A DNA stretch of 64,000 nt. Origin: Annona cherimola. Lineage: Eukaryota > Streptophyta > Magnoliopsida > Magnoliales > Annonaceae. The position numbers and the translations under genes are program-made. Below are positions 24,755 through 36,824 of the stretch, piece by piece. Each line of letters starts with the position of its first letter. Position 1 is the stretch's first letter. The notes beneath the pieces are model-generated. The model saw only the letters and a list, made by a program, of their open reading frames with translations. It was not told where the DNA came from and searched no databases. The stretch is from contig CM059977.1 of assembly GCA_030490835.1 (NCBI GenBank), positions 19,449,335 to 19,513,334 of the forward strand. The letters are read 5' to 3'.

Positions 24755-25290
24755 TAGAGGTGTTAATGGTCATCGGCAACCCGCCAACCTGCTCGTCTAA
24801 CTTTTTTATAAATGGGTTTGGGTTAAAATTTTTGAATAAATGAGTTATGACTACGTACCCGTTCAATCATTTAGTTAAAATAAATGGACTAAGGTTAAGA
24901 CTTTATAACCTCGCAAACCCGTTTAACCAATGTAACTCATTCAACTAATTTAACTCTTTTAATTCACTAAAATATTATATATATATATATAAAAACTCTT
25001 TGGTTATTTTTCCTCGCAAGTATTCCTTTCATCGTCTAATTTTTTTTTTTTTTTGTTACTACCTCAATTCTATTTTTTTTTTATTGTCATTTCCCTTGCG
25101 CCAAAAACATATTCTCGTCTTTTCTTGCGAAATTATCATTTATTAGAGTCCAGGCTTTCAGGTCATTTGTTATACAACTCATTAACAACCCATCAACCCG
25201 TTTATTAAATGGGTTAGAGTTAAAATTATTTAAATGAATTAATAAAAAGATTATGATTGAAATATTTTAAATAGATTAGACTACTGGTCA
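24755..25290. repeat. Possible hAT-like fragment with AACCCG repeats
   Basis: It starts TAGAGGTGTTAATGG, a hAT-type end, followed by AACCCG/CGGGTT-type sub-terminal repeats and AAATGGGTTT motifs to about 25250. I found no matching right end. A related segment lies at about 46828-47040. Confidence 0.4.
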
Positions 25291-26530
25291 TTCAACAAAA
25301 TCTGATAACAACAGTAATTAAAGAATTTCTGGTATACTTTCTGGTACACTCTGCAGACTGCGGACTCTCCTACTACTTTTATATGGATATGATAAGTAAA
25401 ATGGGAGTGAAAAGCTATGATTATTGATAATAAATATAGATTAGGATAGAAAAATGCTTTTTAGCTAAGCCGCGGAGGATGGATTTGGAAATTGGAACAC
25501 GTTCCATAACTTTTGAGTTTCAATCATGCAACCACTGATCTATATTAACCTTTGTGGGCCTTACTCGTCCACCCATAATAAAAAGGAAGTTTACTATGCA
25601 TGTCCGAATTTGCAAAGTATACAAGAATATTATGGATAATTTACAAATATATCCACTTAGTTGAACTATAATTATAAACATACTTATATAGTTTCAGAAA
25701 TTGCAAATAATACCTACATAATTTAACTATAATTACAAATATATCAACGTTGTTATAAGGCTGTTACTGTGCCATCATAGTGTGGGTATATTTATAAAAA
25801 AAACTAAATATACCCATTTAATTTTTAAAATTACAAATATATCCACGTAATTTTCATATCTTTGCCAAAATATTTGTGTCGTGACAATGTAGTAAAGACA
25901 TGTATATTTGCAATTATTGTTTAAATTAGCCTAGTGCAACTTCTATATACATGATAATAAGTTAAAAATTGTTGAGATTAGATAATATATAAGAGATTGT
26001 TGAGATTAATACAATATCTTTTTTCGCAGCTAAAACTTTTGCCACAAGCGCACCAGCCAAGAATATGATCTAGCTTATATGTAACTCCTAGCCGTCATTC
26101 GTACACCATTACCTAATTGGGATTACTGCCATAACTGAAACTTTATTGGTATTCAAATGTCTAAATCACAACATTAGATATGATTGTAAAAATGTGTTGA
26201 GATATAATGTAAAAATGTACCAATTAAAACAAAATCATAGCATGAGAAGTGTAGGTATTGATCCCAACGAAGGACTAGTGTAGAGGTTTGGTCAAAACCA
26301 CCTCTAAGCACATATCCTATTTTCCATCCCTCTCGTTACCCATAATCTCTAAATAAGCTGGGTTACAAATGTCCACAAATTTGAAGAATCTCCTAAATAC
26401 ATGGGATCCTAACAAACAGCCAGACTTATAAAAACAGAAAGAGTTCATGGGATAAGCGACTCAAGACTTCAACAGACATTACACCTCTACTTTCCCCGCA
26501 ACTTCCAAAGGATTTCAATCCTCAAGGAGT
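25291..26530. other. AT-rich intergenic DNA, SINE 3' fragment
   Basis: No gene is seen. Direct short repeats (AATTACAAATATATC type) occur at 25640-25900. A piece at about 26185-26235 (TGTGTTGAGATATAATGT, GTACCAATTAAAA) matches the 3' end of the SINE at 18817. Confidence 0.45.
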
Positions 26531-26732
26531 GCCATGTTCACAAATCCATTACTGTGTAAAGGACAATTTTGGGACTTCCACAACTATAAAGTATAAATAC
26601 GTACATATATTTTAAAAAATGAATATGTATGCCATGTTCACGAATCCATTACTGTGTAAAGGACGATTCTGGGACTTCAACAACTATAAAGTATAAATAT
26701 GTACATATATTTTTTAAAAAATGAACCTGTAA
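26531..26732. repeat. 100-bp tandem duplication, two copies
   Basis: The unit starting GCCATGTTCACAAATCCATT at 26531 repeats at 26631 with a few substitutions, continuing through AACTATAAAGTATAAATA and GTACATATATTTT. Confidence 0.9.
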
Positions 26733-27992
26733 ACCGGATGCTTCCGGAACCTAGATATATTTACATTGATTTGTTGTTTGCCTTTTCCAATAGTCTTGCA
26801 AAATCTAGCTTGAAAAGATGATTAATGATTCAATAATTACGTGTATACTGGCCTCAAAATGTTATATTAAAAAAAATAAAGAAAAGATTTTTTTTTCTCT
26901 CTTATTATTTACAAAATTTATTCGAAGTTACTATCACAATTAAAATAAATTTCTAGTGTACTTTAAGCATGTTTAATTGCTTCAATAACTTTATTTTTTC
27001 CTTAGCATCGTTTTGAAAAAGAGGAAAAAAAATTCAAACTTTTTCTTTTATTTTTCATATCTTCCTATTCAACTAATTTCTCTATTTACTCCGTCAAAAA
27101 AAATTTCTCTATTTACACTTTATTCATTTTATTTATAATCAATAGATCTATTATATTACATTATTATCTATCCATTCCAAAGTCTTTTTCGTCAAATATT
27201 TTTATCTATTACACTCTGCACGTACTAACAAATTAATGGGCATAGAACTTGCACTTTCCTATTTTCCCTTAATTTAAGATATAAACTCCTACATATATTT
27301 AGAAAGCGCTAAGGTTGGTGTCACTCTCAAGGATTGTGAGCCATGAGCAAATTGCAATTTATCCGGCATCCTCTTAATTTTTTTTTTTTAAAAATAATAG
27401 TAAAGAATACCAACTGTATCTGCCGGCCTATGATTATTTATCACCATTCACGGCATTGAAATTTGGACCGTCCATTCAATAAAAGCACCTAAATTAGCCA
27501 CAAATTAGGCTGGCAATTAAAAAGCCTCAATTACTATCCATTTCATTCCACATTAATGATTGGCATGAAAAGACTAATTAACGCAAGCTGACCATTTTAC
27601 TGATTGCTTAAGAATTGATAGCATCTTTCAAGGGGTGCAGTGTCGTTATCGTTTTACAAACATGCATACAAAATACATGACATGTGCCATGCGGGGCAGG
27701 CTCGCCTGGCACACGTGCTACAGATCCGACCGGTTGTGTGCTAGTCCACTAAAACGGCTGATCCATCGAACCATGAGATGGCCCACCTCAATTTTTTAAC
27801 GTTTTCTGACACCTGTATGTGTGCCAATTAAAACCTGTGGGCAACATCGACCAACCAGTAGCATGTGCTCCTTCATTTCCGGACAAACTATTAAATTGGT
27901 TGGGGTCGTTAGACATTAATGCTTCTTCATTTTCCCACCAAGACTTGGTCCTATGATTTATTGCATCTCTTAATTTTGGTAATTTAAATAAG
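26733..27992. other. AT-rich spacer, no gene seen
   Basis: I see no open frame or complete repeat that I can support. The frame at 27788-28324 is mostly SINE sequence. Confidence 0.5.
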
Positions 27993-28333
27993 ATTATGCA
28001 TTGTATATTTTTTTTTATGGTTATATTTATATACATCTCAACATATATTACATTATAGTTCTGAAACATTCTTACAAATACGGAGATACATAACTCCTCC
28101 AAAGAAATCTGGAGATACAGCTCCACTAAAGAATTAGGAAGACACAGTTTCCACCCAACCAAAGGGAAACAACAGCTCACATTCCACCCCAAATGGAGAC
28201 CACAGCTCCCACACCATTTTTTCCGGGCCGAAATCCCAACGTGGGATTCAAACCCACGACCGCAGCCCCGCAGAAGCCTTATTACGGCTGCGGTCACCAA
28301 CCGAGCTCGGTTGGTATTATGCATCGTATATTT
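27993..28333 (-). mobile_element. tRNA-derived SINE, minus strand, 18-bp TSD
   Basis: The body is 28011-28315. Read on the minus strand it starts ACCAACCGAGCTCGGTTGG (box A), then has box B GGGTTTGAATCCCA. It continues through GGAGACCACAG-type and TTGTAAGAATGTTTCAGA segments shared with the SINE at 18817, and ends in an A-rich tail. The flanks ATTATGCATTGTATATTT (27993-28010) and ATTATGCATCGTATATTT (28316-28333) match at 17 of 18. Confidence 0.88.
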
Positions 28334-28789
28334 GAGGCAAGTGAATGATATAAATTTTAATTTATGAGATGATTGGTTGCCTCAAATAATTTCCAAAGAT
28401 TGCCTAATCAACTTCCGGATAATTGGTTACTCTGAAATCCGTAATTTTTCATGCGCTGGAGAAGCTGAACGAAGCACCTGCGACTGCGAGAGGAATATTC
28501 TCATTGCTCTGCGGTTCCCTTATTTTTATAGCCTCCGCAAAATGGTCTGAATTCTGAAATGAAAGTGACAGGATTGATTCAGTGCAAGCTTGAAGGAGTA
28601 AAATTACGAGGCGAATGAAATAATCCTAGTAAAATTACTGTGTCAAATCTCACTTAATGTGCATGCGCGGGCATGTCGGTGGTAAGCCTATTGCCCCTCA
28701 GTAGGATAGCTAGCAAGGCTTTGACTAGAATTAAAATGGATATAAAAGATGCAAACCAATAATTTTTTTAAAAAAAAAAAAAAAAACTA
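28334..28789. other. Spacer, no gene seen
   Basis: Unique-looking sequence without a supported open frame, ending in an A run at about 28775-28786. Confidence 0.45.
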
Positions 28790-29135
28790 CGGTGTTGTAT
28801 ATGACATTTGAGGAAAATTTTGTGAGAAAATTTATAGAGTAAAAAGTTTGAAAAAATTAAAACTTTAATGTGATATAATATAAATAATAAGTAGGAAAAA
28901 AATAAAATTAAAAATGGAATGAGCAATTGTAGGAAAATATGTGAAGAAATTACTAAGTAAGTATTGCAGGTATGAGGAGTAAAAGTTGGGGGGAAGTTTT
29001 GTTAACCTATTTTTTATTTATAAAAAAATGTAAAGAAATAATTGAAAAATATTATAAATATAAAAAATGATGTAAAAATTGGGGGAAAAGTTTCTATAAC
29101 ATTTTCATTTTTTAACTCGGTTGCCAAACACGCCT
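28790..29135 (-). mobile_element. Degenerate Tourist-like MITE (reverse)
   Basis: It holds reverse-orientation pieces of the family, including AAGTTTGAAAAAATTAAAACTTTAATGTGATATAAT and a right end GGTTGCCAAACACGCC. The middle looks partly duplicated. Confidence 0.55.
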
Positions 29136-30889
29136 ATTTTTCTCATTTATAAAGTTTTGGATAAGTTTAAAAAATGATATATTCTCCCGTGATTCATTAT
29201 TATCATGATATTATTAGTAGTACGAAATAAAATTATAAACTATTGATGAACATGGATGGTTCTTGAAATGTAATATGTCACAAACCAGTCCAGAAAAGTA
29301 ATCTTAGTCGTATATTTAATGTAAATGTTCAAGATTAATCATACATTTATGGCAAAATTAATTATTATAATTTCATAAATACAAAAAGAATTCGAAATTC
29401 ACTTTAAAAAAATTACAAATCCATCATTTTCAGTAAATACCTTTGAAATAAATAAATAGAAATAAATATTCTTGAAAATTTTCGAGAAATCCAAACTCTA
29501 GTGTCCCACTTGCTTTGGTCCACCAATAAAAATAATAGATTAATCCTAACATAACTAGTAAGTAGAAAATTATTTAAAAATGTATTATGGCCCGAATTAA
29601 ATTTTAATTAAATGATAAAATAATCATTTAATATCTCAAAATTCAGACCTCAAATGCAAAATCAAACCCTTCCATTAAGTCTAGAAACATCAAAAATATA
29701 GAAATTGACTATTTAATCATATAAATTAGAGTTAAAATAATCAATCTCTAATAAAATTGATTAGGAGGTAAATAATTTGTCACATCATCACTAGTTCTTC
29801 TTAGCTTATCTTCTTGTTCTAAGCTTGTAGTATTGAGTATGCCCAACCATTAGCCTAAATAAAAAAGTATAGTGACCCAAATACTATTTATCATCCACAG
29901 ATATTTTATATGTATAGTTCTTCTATGCAAAAATTTCCCAAAATGGATAATTTACAAAGCCCAAAAATAAAGGAACGTCAGATGAGAGAAGGAAAAAAAA
30001 TTTCGTTGCCTATCTAATCAATCCACCAGTACATAACGTGCCACCCAAAATAAATAATTAAATATATATTTTGTTTTCAAATGACGGAGCAAACATGGAT
30101 GTGGTGAGCTCCTGACAATTTCATTTAATGCAGGTTAAAGCAACGAACATTTTGTTGCCAATAACAGCAAAAAACTGAATTACTTAAGCATTGTATATTT
30201 GTATCTGATGCTTTACGTCAATCCCTTTAAAATAAAATATTTGTTCTAATTGAAATTAAATTTCCGCATCGCATAAAGTTATTCCTGCATATTCATATGA
30301 GAATAGAATTTTAATGTTGGTAACCCGCACGTATATATTTATATATACAGTAGCCCATATACATATATGCATTAAAACCCATAATTTTGACATAAAATTC
30401 CAAACATAATTGACCCATAAAATTTTATAATTGTGTGGCAATTTTATATTTCTGTTACGCCACACAATTATAAAATTTAGATATAACAATCATACGTACA
30501 ATTAATTGAAACTACATAATTAATTGCACAAAAATGATTACAATATATTAAATAAGATATATAACCATTGGACCAAAATTAATCTCAAAGTAAAATCCCA
30601 CTTGCCTCAAAATTTCTCTCGTAACTTATTTTTTACTACCGCAACTCTACTTTCTCCAAATCTTACCTACGGATACTAAATTTATCAACTCCTCAACTTT
30701 TTTTTATAAAAGAATCTCGTCGATCTCCTAAAATTCTAGGAAAGGAATAAACGATATAATTTTATCGCTTTAATTTCAATTCCAATCTCATTTTATCCAG
30801 TAGTATATTTATCTTATCTTATCTTGTAGGGCTAACATGCCCGGAAAAGCAAAAGTGTAAAAATTAATTATTTTTTCTACAAAAATCTT
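29136..30889. other. AT-rich intergenic DNA
   Basis: No gene is seen. A perfect inverted repeat sits at 30420-30478 and is listed separately. Confidence 0.5.
30420..30478. repeat. Perfect 20-bp inverted repeat (hairpin)
   Basis: The arm AAATTTTATAATTGTGTGGC (ending 30439) is the exact reverse complement of the segment starting GCCACACAATTATAAAATTT at 30459, with a 19-nt loop. Confidence 0.85.
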
Positions 30890-31140
30890 CTATTTGAATC
30901 CTAAACCTTTGAGACTACTGAATCACCTGTATGTCAACCGAGTTACATGGATTGCTAAAATAACATTCAAAAATGAATATAAAAATATAACCTGCAATTT
31001 ATAATAATTGGGCCCATTATTAATCATTTAGCCGAATTGGTCAAAGGGTCAACTCTTGCCATGTAGGATATACTATGCAGACTTTGATCTGTCAACTTAA
31101 AATATATATATTATATTTCAATATTTTAAGTAATCCAACC
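30890..31140 (+). repeat. Dispersed repeat, copy 1 of a direct pair
   Basis: It shares a long diverged match with 48820-49075: ACCTGTATG.CAACC, GGATTGCTAAAATAAC, GTTCAAA-type, CCATTATTA.TCATTT and CTTGCCA.GTAGG. The element class is unknown. Confidence 0.65.
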
Positions 31141-31494
31141 AAAATTTTTAACCTAGCCATTTTTGTTACATCTAACGACATTTATGAAGACAAACTATTT
31201 TGGAAAAAAAAAAAAATTCAACATCGGATGTGAAGTTCCCCTTGCATCACTAATGCATGATTATTCGGTAGGACGATTGGTGACGGACGGGAACTTGCCT
31301 GAAACATTGATCCCTGTACATTCAGATATGTCTACCATTTCCGAAAACTCTTTTCAGGTTATAAAAGTAATTTACTTTTCTCATTTATTATATAATTTTT
31401 CTTAAATTCTCATAGAACATTCGCCATTTTTAACTCATAATAGCATCACTTTTTCCTGGTCACATATTCAATTCATTCTCATATAAACCTTTTT

Positions 31495-31790
31495 CGAATG
31501 TGCCTTAGAAGTAATAAAACTTTTGAATAAAAAATTTTATGTAAAAATTGTTAAAATAAAAAAGAATAATATAATACGATAGAAATGATGATGTGAAATA
31601 AAGAAAATAAAGTCAAAATAAATAGATTAGTTGTATGGATGATTGTGTAAAAATAATTGAAAAGTTGAGTAATTTGTATAGGAAAATATGAAAAAATAAT
31701 TAAAAATTAGGTAATTATAGATAGTGAAAATTTTAGATTGAAAAATTTTGAAAAACAAAATTTATTTTTTAACAAACACATCCTTCGTTT
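31495..31790 (-). mobile_element. Tourist-like MITE copy (reverse)
   Basis: It shares the reverse family core AAAATAAATAGATTAGTTGTATGGATGATT and ends AACAAACACATCC. Confidence 0.65.
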
Positions 31791-32559
31791 CAAACTCAAA
31801 ACAACACTATTTACACCTCCATCATCTTAGTCGATGTAGGGCAATTTAAAAAGATTTTTGGCCGTTCGCATCTGGAAAAAACGATGTTGGAGTTGGACAG
31901 AGACAGATGTAGGCGAACGAGAAACTGTAGCTGAGGATAAGAAGCACCGGCTGTCAACTAGCTTATGGGAACAGCCAATTTACATTAATTTCCAGGATGG
32001 AAAGTCATAAACGACCGTAAAAGAAATCATGATATGGCACATCTAATCATAAAAATAAGTTGGAATTATAATTCAAGTATGTCATTGAAGGATCTTGATC
32101 ATGCAGTTAGGCTACAATCCATTCAAAATTAACAAATGGTGTTTTTGCAAACAAAGTTTGTAAGTGAGATATTTTTGCAAAATCAATAATTATGGGAAAA
32201 TTTTGAAGAATTATAATTAGAAACAGATGAGAGGCAACAACTTCTGTGGAGTTAAAAGAATACCATCTAAAATTGAAAAATATTCGTTGATCATACCAAC
32301 AACTGACATTTGCTAGAAAAGCCATTGAAGGTGGTGATTTCAAACAAAAGAATCAAGCAAGTATTCGGCGATCCACTCAATTCTAAGACACCCATGAATC
32401 GGTTAGCTACAATCCCTCGGAACAAAATACATAGCAAAACCTCTTTCTTCAATCTCACATGTATATTCCGAAAATAGAGATGCACATCAGGACCTCAAGA
32501 TAGCGTTTCCACCGTCTATTGGTAACATGAACGCTATGATGAAAGGAAAGTTATAAGAG
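31791..32559. other. Spacer, no gene seen
   Basis: Overlapping minus-strand frames of 64-78 codons at 32107-32485 have no recognisable content. Confidence 0.45.
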
Positions 32560-32825
32560 CCCCACTGGGTTGTATTTCGTAAGTGATAAAATTTTTGTAT
32601 GAAATATGAAAAATATGATGTAATATGAAATGAGTAATGAGGAGGAATAAGGAAAATAAAATTAAACTTGATATGTTAATTATATAAATAGTTATACATA
32701 GAAATGATAAAACAAAAAGTAGGATATTCATATAAAAATGTAAAAAAATTAAAAAATAAGATAACTATGAAGAATATAAATTTTTAATTTGAAAAGTTTT
32801 TTTGGGTGTAAATAAATACATCCTC
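32560..32825 (-). mobile_element. Tourist-like MITE copy (reverse)
   Basis: It starts near GGGTTGTATTTCGTAAGTGATAAAA, carries a diverged reverse family core, and ends AAATAAATACATCC. Confidence 0.6.
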
Positions 32826-32954
32826 AAACTTAAACCTTGTCTACACTTGTATAACAATGGTTGGCTTAAGTCATTAAGAGTGTATAGCGTAGCAAATTTG
32901 AGATTCAAAGTTTTGAAAGATTACGTAGGATTGGAAGTCCGGTATTCCAAAATT

Positions 32955-33944
32955 GGAACCCAATGCAGTGCACCCGGGTGCATTCAGCCTCAATGCACCC
33001 GGGTGCACTACACTTTTTTTTTTTTTTTTGAAATTTTTTTTATACAATGGTTAATCTAGGTTTATTTAACATATGTATCAATTTTTACTATTTTTGGAAA
33101 CTTTTATATATATTTTTTAGATTTTTTAAAATCAGTGACATTTTCGGTAATTTAAAATTACGAAAAATGCCACTGATTTTAAAAAATCTAAAAAAAATAT
33201 CTAAAAATTGATACATATGTTAAATAAACCTATATTAATAGCTTCATGAAAGAAATTTCAAAAAAAAATAAAAAACATAGGTGCAGTTAGGGGTGGGAAT
33301 CGGGGCGGGTCGGGGCGGGTCAGGGTGTGCCCAACCCTGACCCTCCTTTTCAAAAATCTTGTTTGACCCTTATTTTATACCGGGTCGGGACAAGGTCGGT
33401 TTGACCCTTATTTTTTTCTACAAGGTCTCGGGACAAAATTCGGGTCGGTATCGGGTCAACGGGTCGGGTAAAAAATTGCGGGTCAAGTAAGAAATTTTTA
33501 AAAATTTATAAAACTATCAAGTATAAAGACAAATTTATATTAAATTTAATTACTATATGCTTGAATCTATTATTAATCAATCAAAGTAAATATAAATAAT
33601 TAAATAAAACATGAATATTAGCATTAAACGTGGTTTTTCTTTTTAATGTAAAATATCAGAAAACGGGTCAGCAGGTTGACCCGCCCCGACCCGCCTTGAC
33701 CCGCCCCGCCACCCTGTGAAAATTTGCATTTTGCCCCGACCCGCCCCGACCCGTATTTCTTTGAAAAGCCGAAAATCCCGACCCGCCCCGCCCCGCCGGG
33801 TACACACCCCTGACCCGCCCCGGTATTAAAACAGGGTCGGGCGGGCGCGGGTCACGGGTCGACCCGCCCCGATTCCCACCCCTAGGTGCAGTGCACCCGG
33901 GTGCATTGAGGCTGAATGCACCCGGATGCACTGGATTGAGTTCC
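32955..33944. mobile_element. Foldback MITE interrupted by a hAT MITE
   Basis: The left end GGAACCCAATGCAGTGCACC pairs with the right end at 33925-33944. Each terminus holds two TGCACCCGGGTGCA-type palindromes (one altered to TGCATCCGGGTGCA on the right) around TTCAGCCTCAA. Internal arms at about 33060-33240 are also inverted copies, meeting at GGTAATTTAAAATTACG near 33150. Without the insertion it would be about 385 bp. It is the same family as 54583-54935. Confidence 0.85.
33288..33884. mobile_element. hAT MITE with perfect 8-bp TSD, nested
   Basis: The ends are TAGGGGTGGGAATCGGGGCG and its inverse, CCCCGATTCCCACCCCTA. The 8-bp target duplication GGTGCAGT is exact at 33280-33287 and 33885-33892. 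Sub-terminal tracts of repeated CGGGTCGG/GACCCG surround an AT-rich centre. End sequence and 8-bp duplication are diagnostic of hAT elements. The minus-strand frame at 33668-33949 is repeat translation. Confidence 0.92.
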
Positions 33945-36824
33945 TTCAAAATTAGGTAAAAGTAAGTTATCCACTTTGCCTCTCAAGTAAGGTGGTTACA
34001 GTACTTTAAAAAGCTGAATACCTTGTATTAAATGCTCCGGGAAAGAAGGGCCTCGTACCTTCCGGTGCACTAAATAGCACCGTGCATGCCTGCAATAAGT
34101 ACATCAAAGCATCGTGTGTCGATTTATGTTCGTCACGGGAATCGACAGTCAAAAAGGGTCGCGGGAAAAGAAGATGAGAGGCTGTGAAAATCAGATGTTT
34201 CGGCATTTTGGGTCTTTGACTGAGAAAAGGTCAGATTGGACTGCAAGTATTGAGATTTTCGCATGAATATATCTTTTCGTTGGACTACCGTGACCAGTGC
34301 ATCGTTTTCTGAAGGCGTAATGTGCAAGAAAAACACCCGTTTTTCTTCTCGCAGTCTGATTTCAATGGCCAATGTGAAGTTGTCAGCTGTACAGAAAATG
34401 AAGATCCATCTCCTTCAAAAAAAAAAAAAAGGAAAGAAAGAAAACGAAGATCGATCCAAATTAGGCTACATCGATGACCTAGCAAATGCCATTCATTCGA
34501 GTTGAGTATTCGCATTCTTATGAGGTTGATTGGCTTTGTACGTGTTTGATGGGTTGAGTCGTCCACTGTCGATTATTTTGCACAACTACATTCGCTGACA
34601 TCCAAAGCCATTTATTCTAATAATCTGATGTAATTATTTATAATTGATAAGCATAAATTCACTCTTATTAATTTCTTCTACGTTACAATCAGTATCATAC
34701 AAAGAACATTAATAATTGCCTTGACAAGCATCAAATGTTGTCATCCGCTACTAACTGTTTCTTGTGCTCCAGTCTGCTTGAGTCTTACCTAAAAATCAAT
34801 AATGACTTAATGGTGAGCCCACCTTCCTTAGCTTTCAGTTGTATTACTCACGGGAACTAAAGAAGGCATACTAGTTAGCAATCATCAAACCGGTTTTCCA
34901 CCAAAGTGAAAATTGGTTTTTCTTGATGTTTAAACAAATAGGAACTGAGGCACATAACTACAAATGAATTATTTGTGTTGCAAATCTGGAATCTGAATCG
35001 ATGGCCTCCACCAAAGTGACCAAACACACCAGTCACGTCTAAACCAATTCCAGCACTTCAGATATGGTTTTAAGTCGAAACAAATTGGGGTTTTGTCAAT
35101 ATTAACTTTATTTGTCACCACTGAAAATCTGCCAAAACTGATCGTATCTATACAATCCACTTCTCTCTTAATAGGGTATTGTTTTCAGACCTACTAATGC
35201 CTCGATTATTGCTTAATTTTGAATATGAGCATAAGATTGATCTTTTGAATCATATCTGATTACTTCTATTTTTCAGAAGAAATCATTAAAGTAGATATCT
35301 ATTCGAGGCACGGAGATAAGCCAACCAGCCCAACATTTTGGTGAGAAGGATGAAATTCAGCTTCAACAGCACAAATATTCACTTAGATGCCAGAAGCAGC
35401 ACTTGATTGTAGTAGATAGAGATGGAGGTAAGGTTCACGCACAAAAGGACAGCTCATTTGCAAATTGGTGAAAGGTCCAAAGTCACTTCATCTGCACATG
35501 GCTTCTATAATCACCCTCAAGCCTTGTCGGAGGCTACCTGCAGCTTCCATATCATAATCATTGTGGGGAGACAAATACATCACATCCTCAGGAAAAGTTG
35601 CTTTCACCAAAAGAAAAAAGAAAAAATAATAATAATAATAAAATTGCTAAGCCTCCTAATGCACATTTACATGGATGTTTAGTTATTATATTTCAATAAA
35701 GAAACTTCTATAACCCCAATAATTTTAGGTCAGGGGCATTCTTCTTCATTTTTACATGGCAAGCAAACCTTTAATCCAGACAAAATTCCAATGGGATGGA
35801 TCGAAATTTTCAGATAAGGAAAAATCGGATACCCATATCAGCACATGGATTCTGAACCTTGGGCCAAGAAACCAAGGCTGTTAGGAGTTTGTCGTGCCAT
35901 TATGAGATGGGCAGACACTTGTGTCACGTCTTCCTGCAAGAAGATTGCAGGAACAACTGAAGCACGGCCCCCATCGGTGGCATTACCACCAATTTGCCCG
36001 CAGGCAGACCTATTTTATGGATTTGGCACCTTCTCGAGAAAGGAGGCATTCCACATGATCGAGGACATTTCACCCACCCCATCCAACAGTCTTACCTCCC
36101 AAGATCGCAAAAGCAGCATGACATGAATCGAAACAATAGTGAGTAGGCATAAGCATCAGTGAGTAGAATTGCAATGGGCAATGGGCAATGGGCAATGGGC
36201 TAGAGGTTAGATGTTTGAGCACCCACATAAAACTGAATTGTGTTAGGAATATTGCCAGCACTGACGGCATTTTACATGTTCTGTATTGTCAAGGACTCCT
36301 GATTAACGATTGAAAATTGAAACTACTTCCAGAGCTGTGTTAACAGGAATTAAGGATTTGTCCTTTTAAGCCCATAATGATAATTATAAACGCAGGTATG
36401 CAACAAACGCCTCCTCTGAAGGATTCTTGCATCAAATTTTCTGACAAAAACAAATCTACTTTTTTGGAGTAATATTGTCACGGACTTACGATGAAACAAT
36501 TACAGCCGTGAAAAGGCTAGCTTCGAAACCATTTCAAAGTCCTGGCCTAATTAGTCCGACTCCCAGTATAAATATAAAAAGAACAAAGAGAAAGCTAGAA
36601 CCATTGTACATTTTAAACAGCTACTACGAAATTGCATTGCTAGGAAAGTATATGATAAGATTTTCAAAGCCCAAAAGCAATTGGAATAAGAGCACTTCCC
36701 AAAGCGCTGCCCAACGAGTCCACAAAACTATTTACGAATTAGGATTGACGTTCTTATCTTATCTGACCACCCAAGTAAATTGCACCTACACTACCTAAAG
36801 CTCATTTCAACTAAATCGAATCCT
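33945..36824. other. Low-repeat region, no gene called
   Basis: Base composition is more even than in the surrounding AT-rich DNA. Short frames (34263-34505, 35422-35682, 35845-36126, 36475-36798) lack recognisable domains. A seven-base repeat CAATGGG occurs about four times at 36173-36200. This stretch may include untranslated exons (see the 36825-40543 entry). Confidence 0.4.

Noticed and set aside
27788..28324. 178-codon minus-strand open frame
   Set aside because: Most of it is the SINE at 27993-28333, including its A/B boxes and target duplication.
33668..33949. 93-codon Gly/Arg/Pro-rich minus-strand frame
   Set aside because: It translates the GACCCG-type sub-terminal repeats of the nested hAT MITE.
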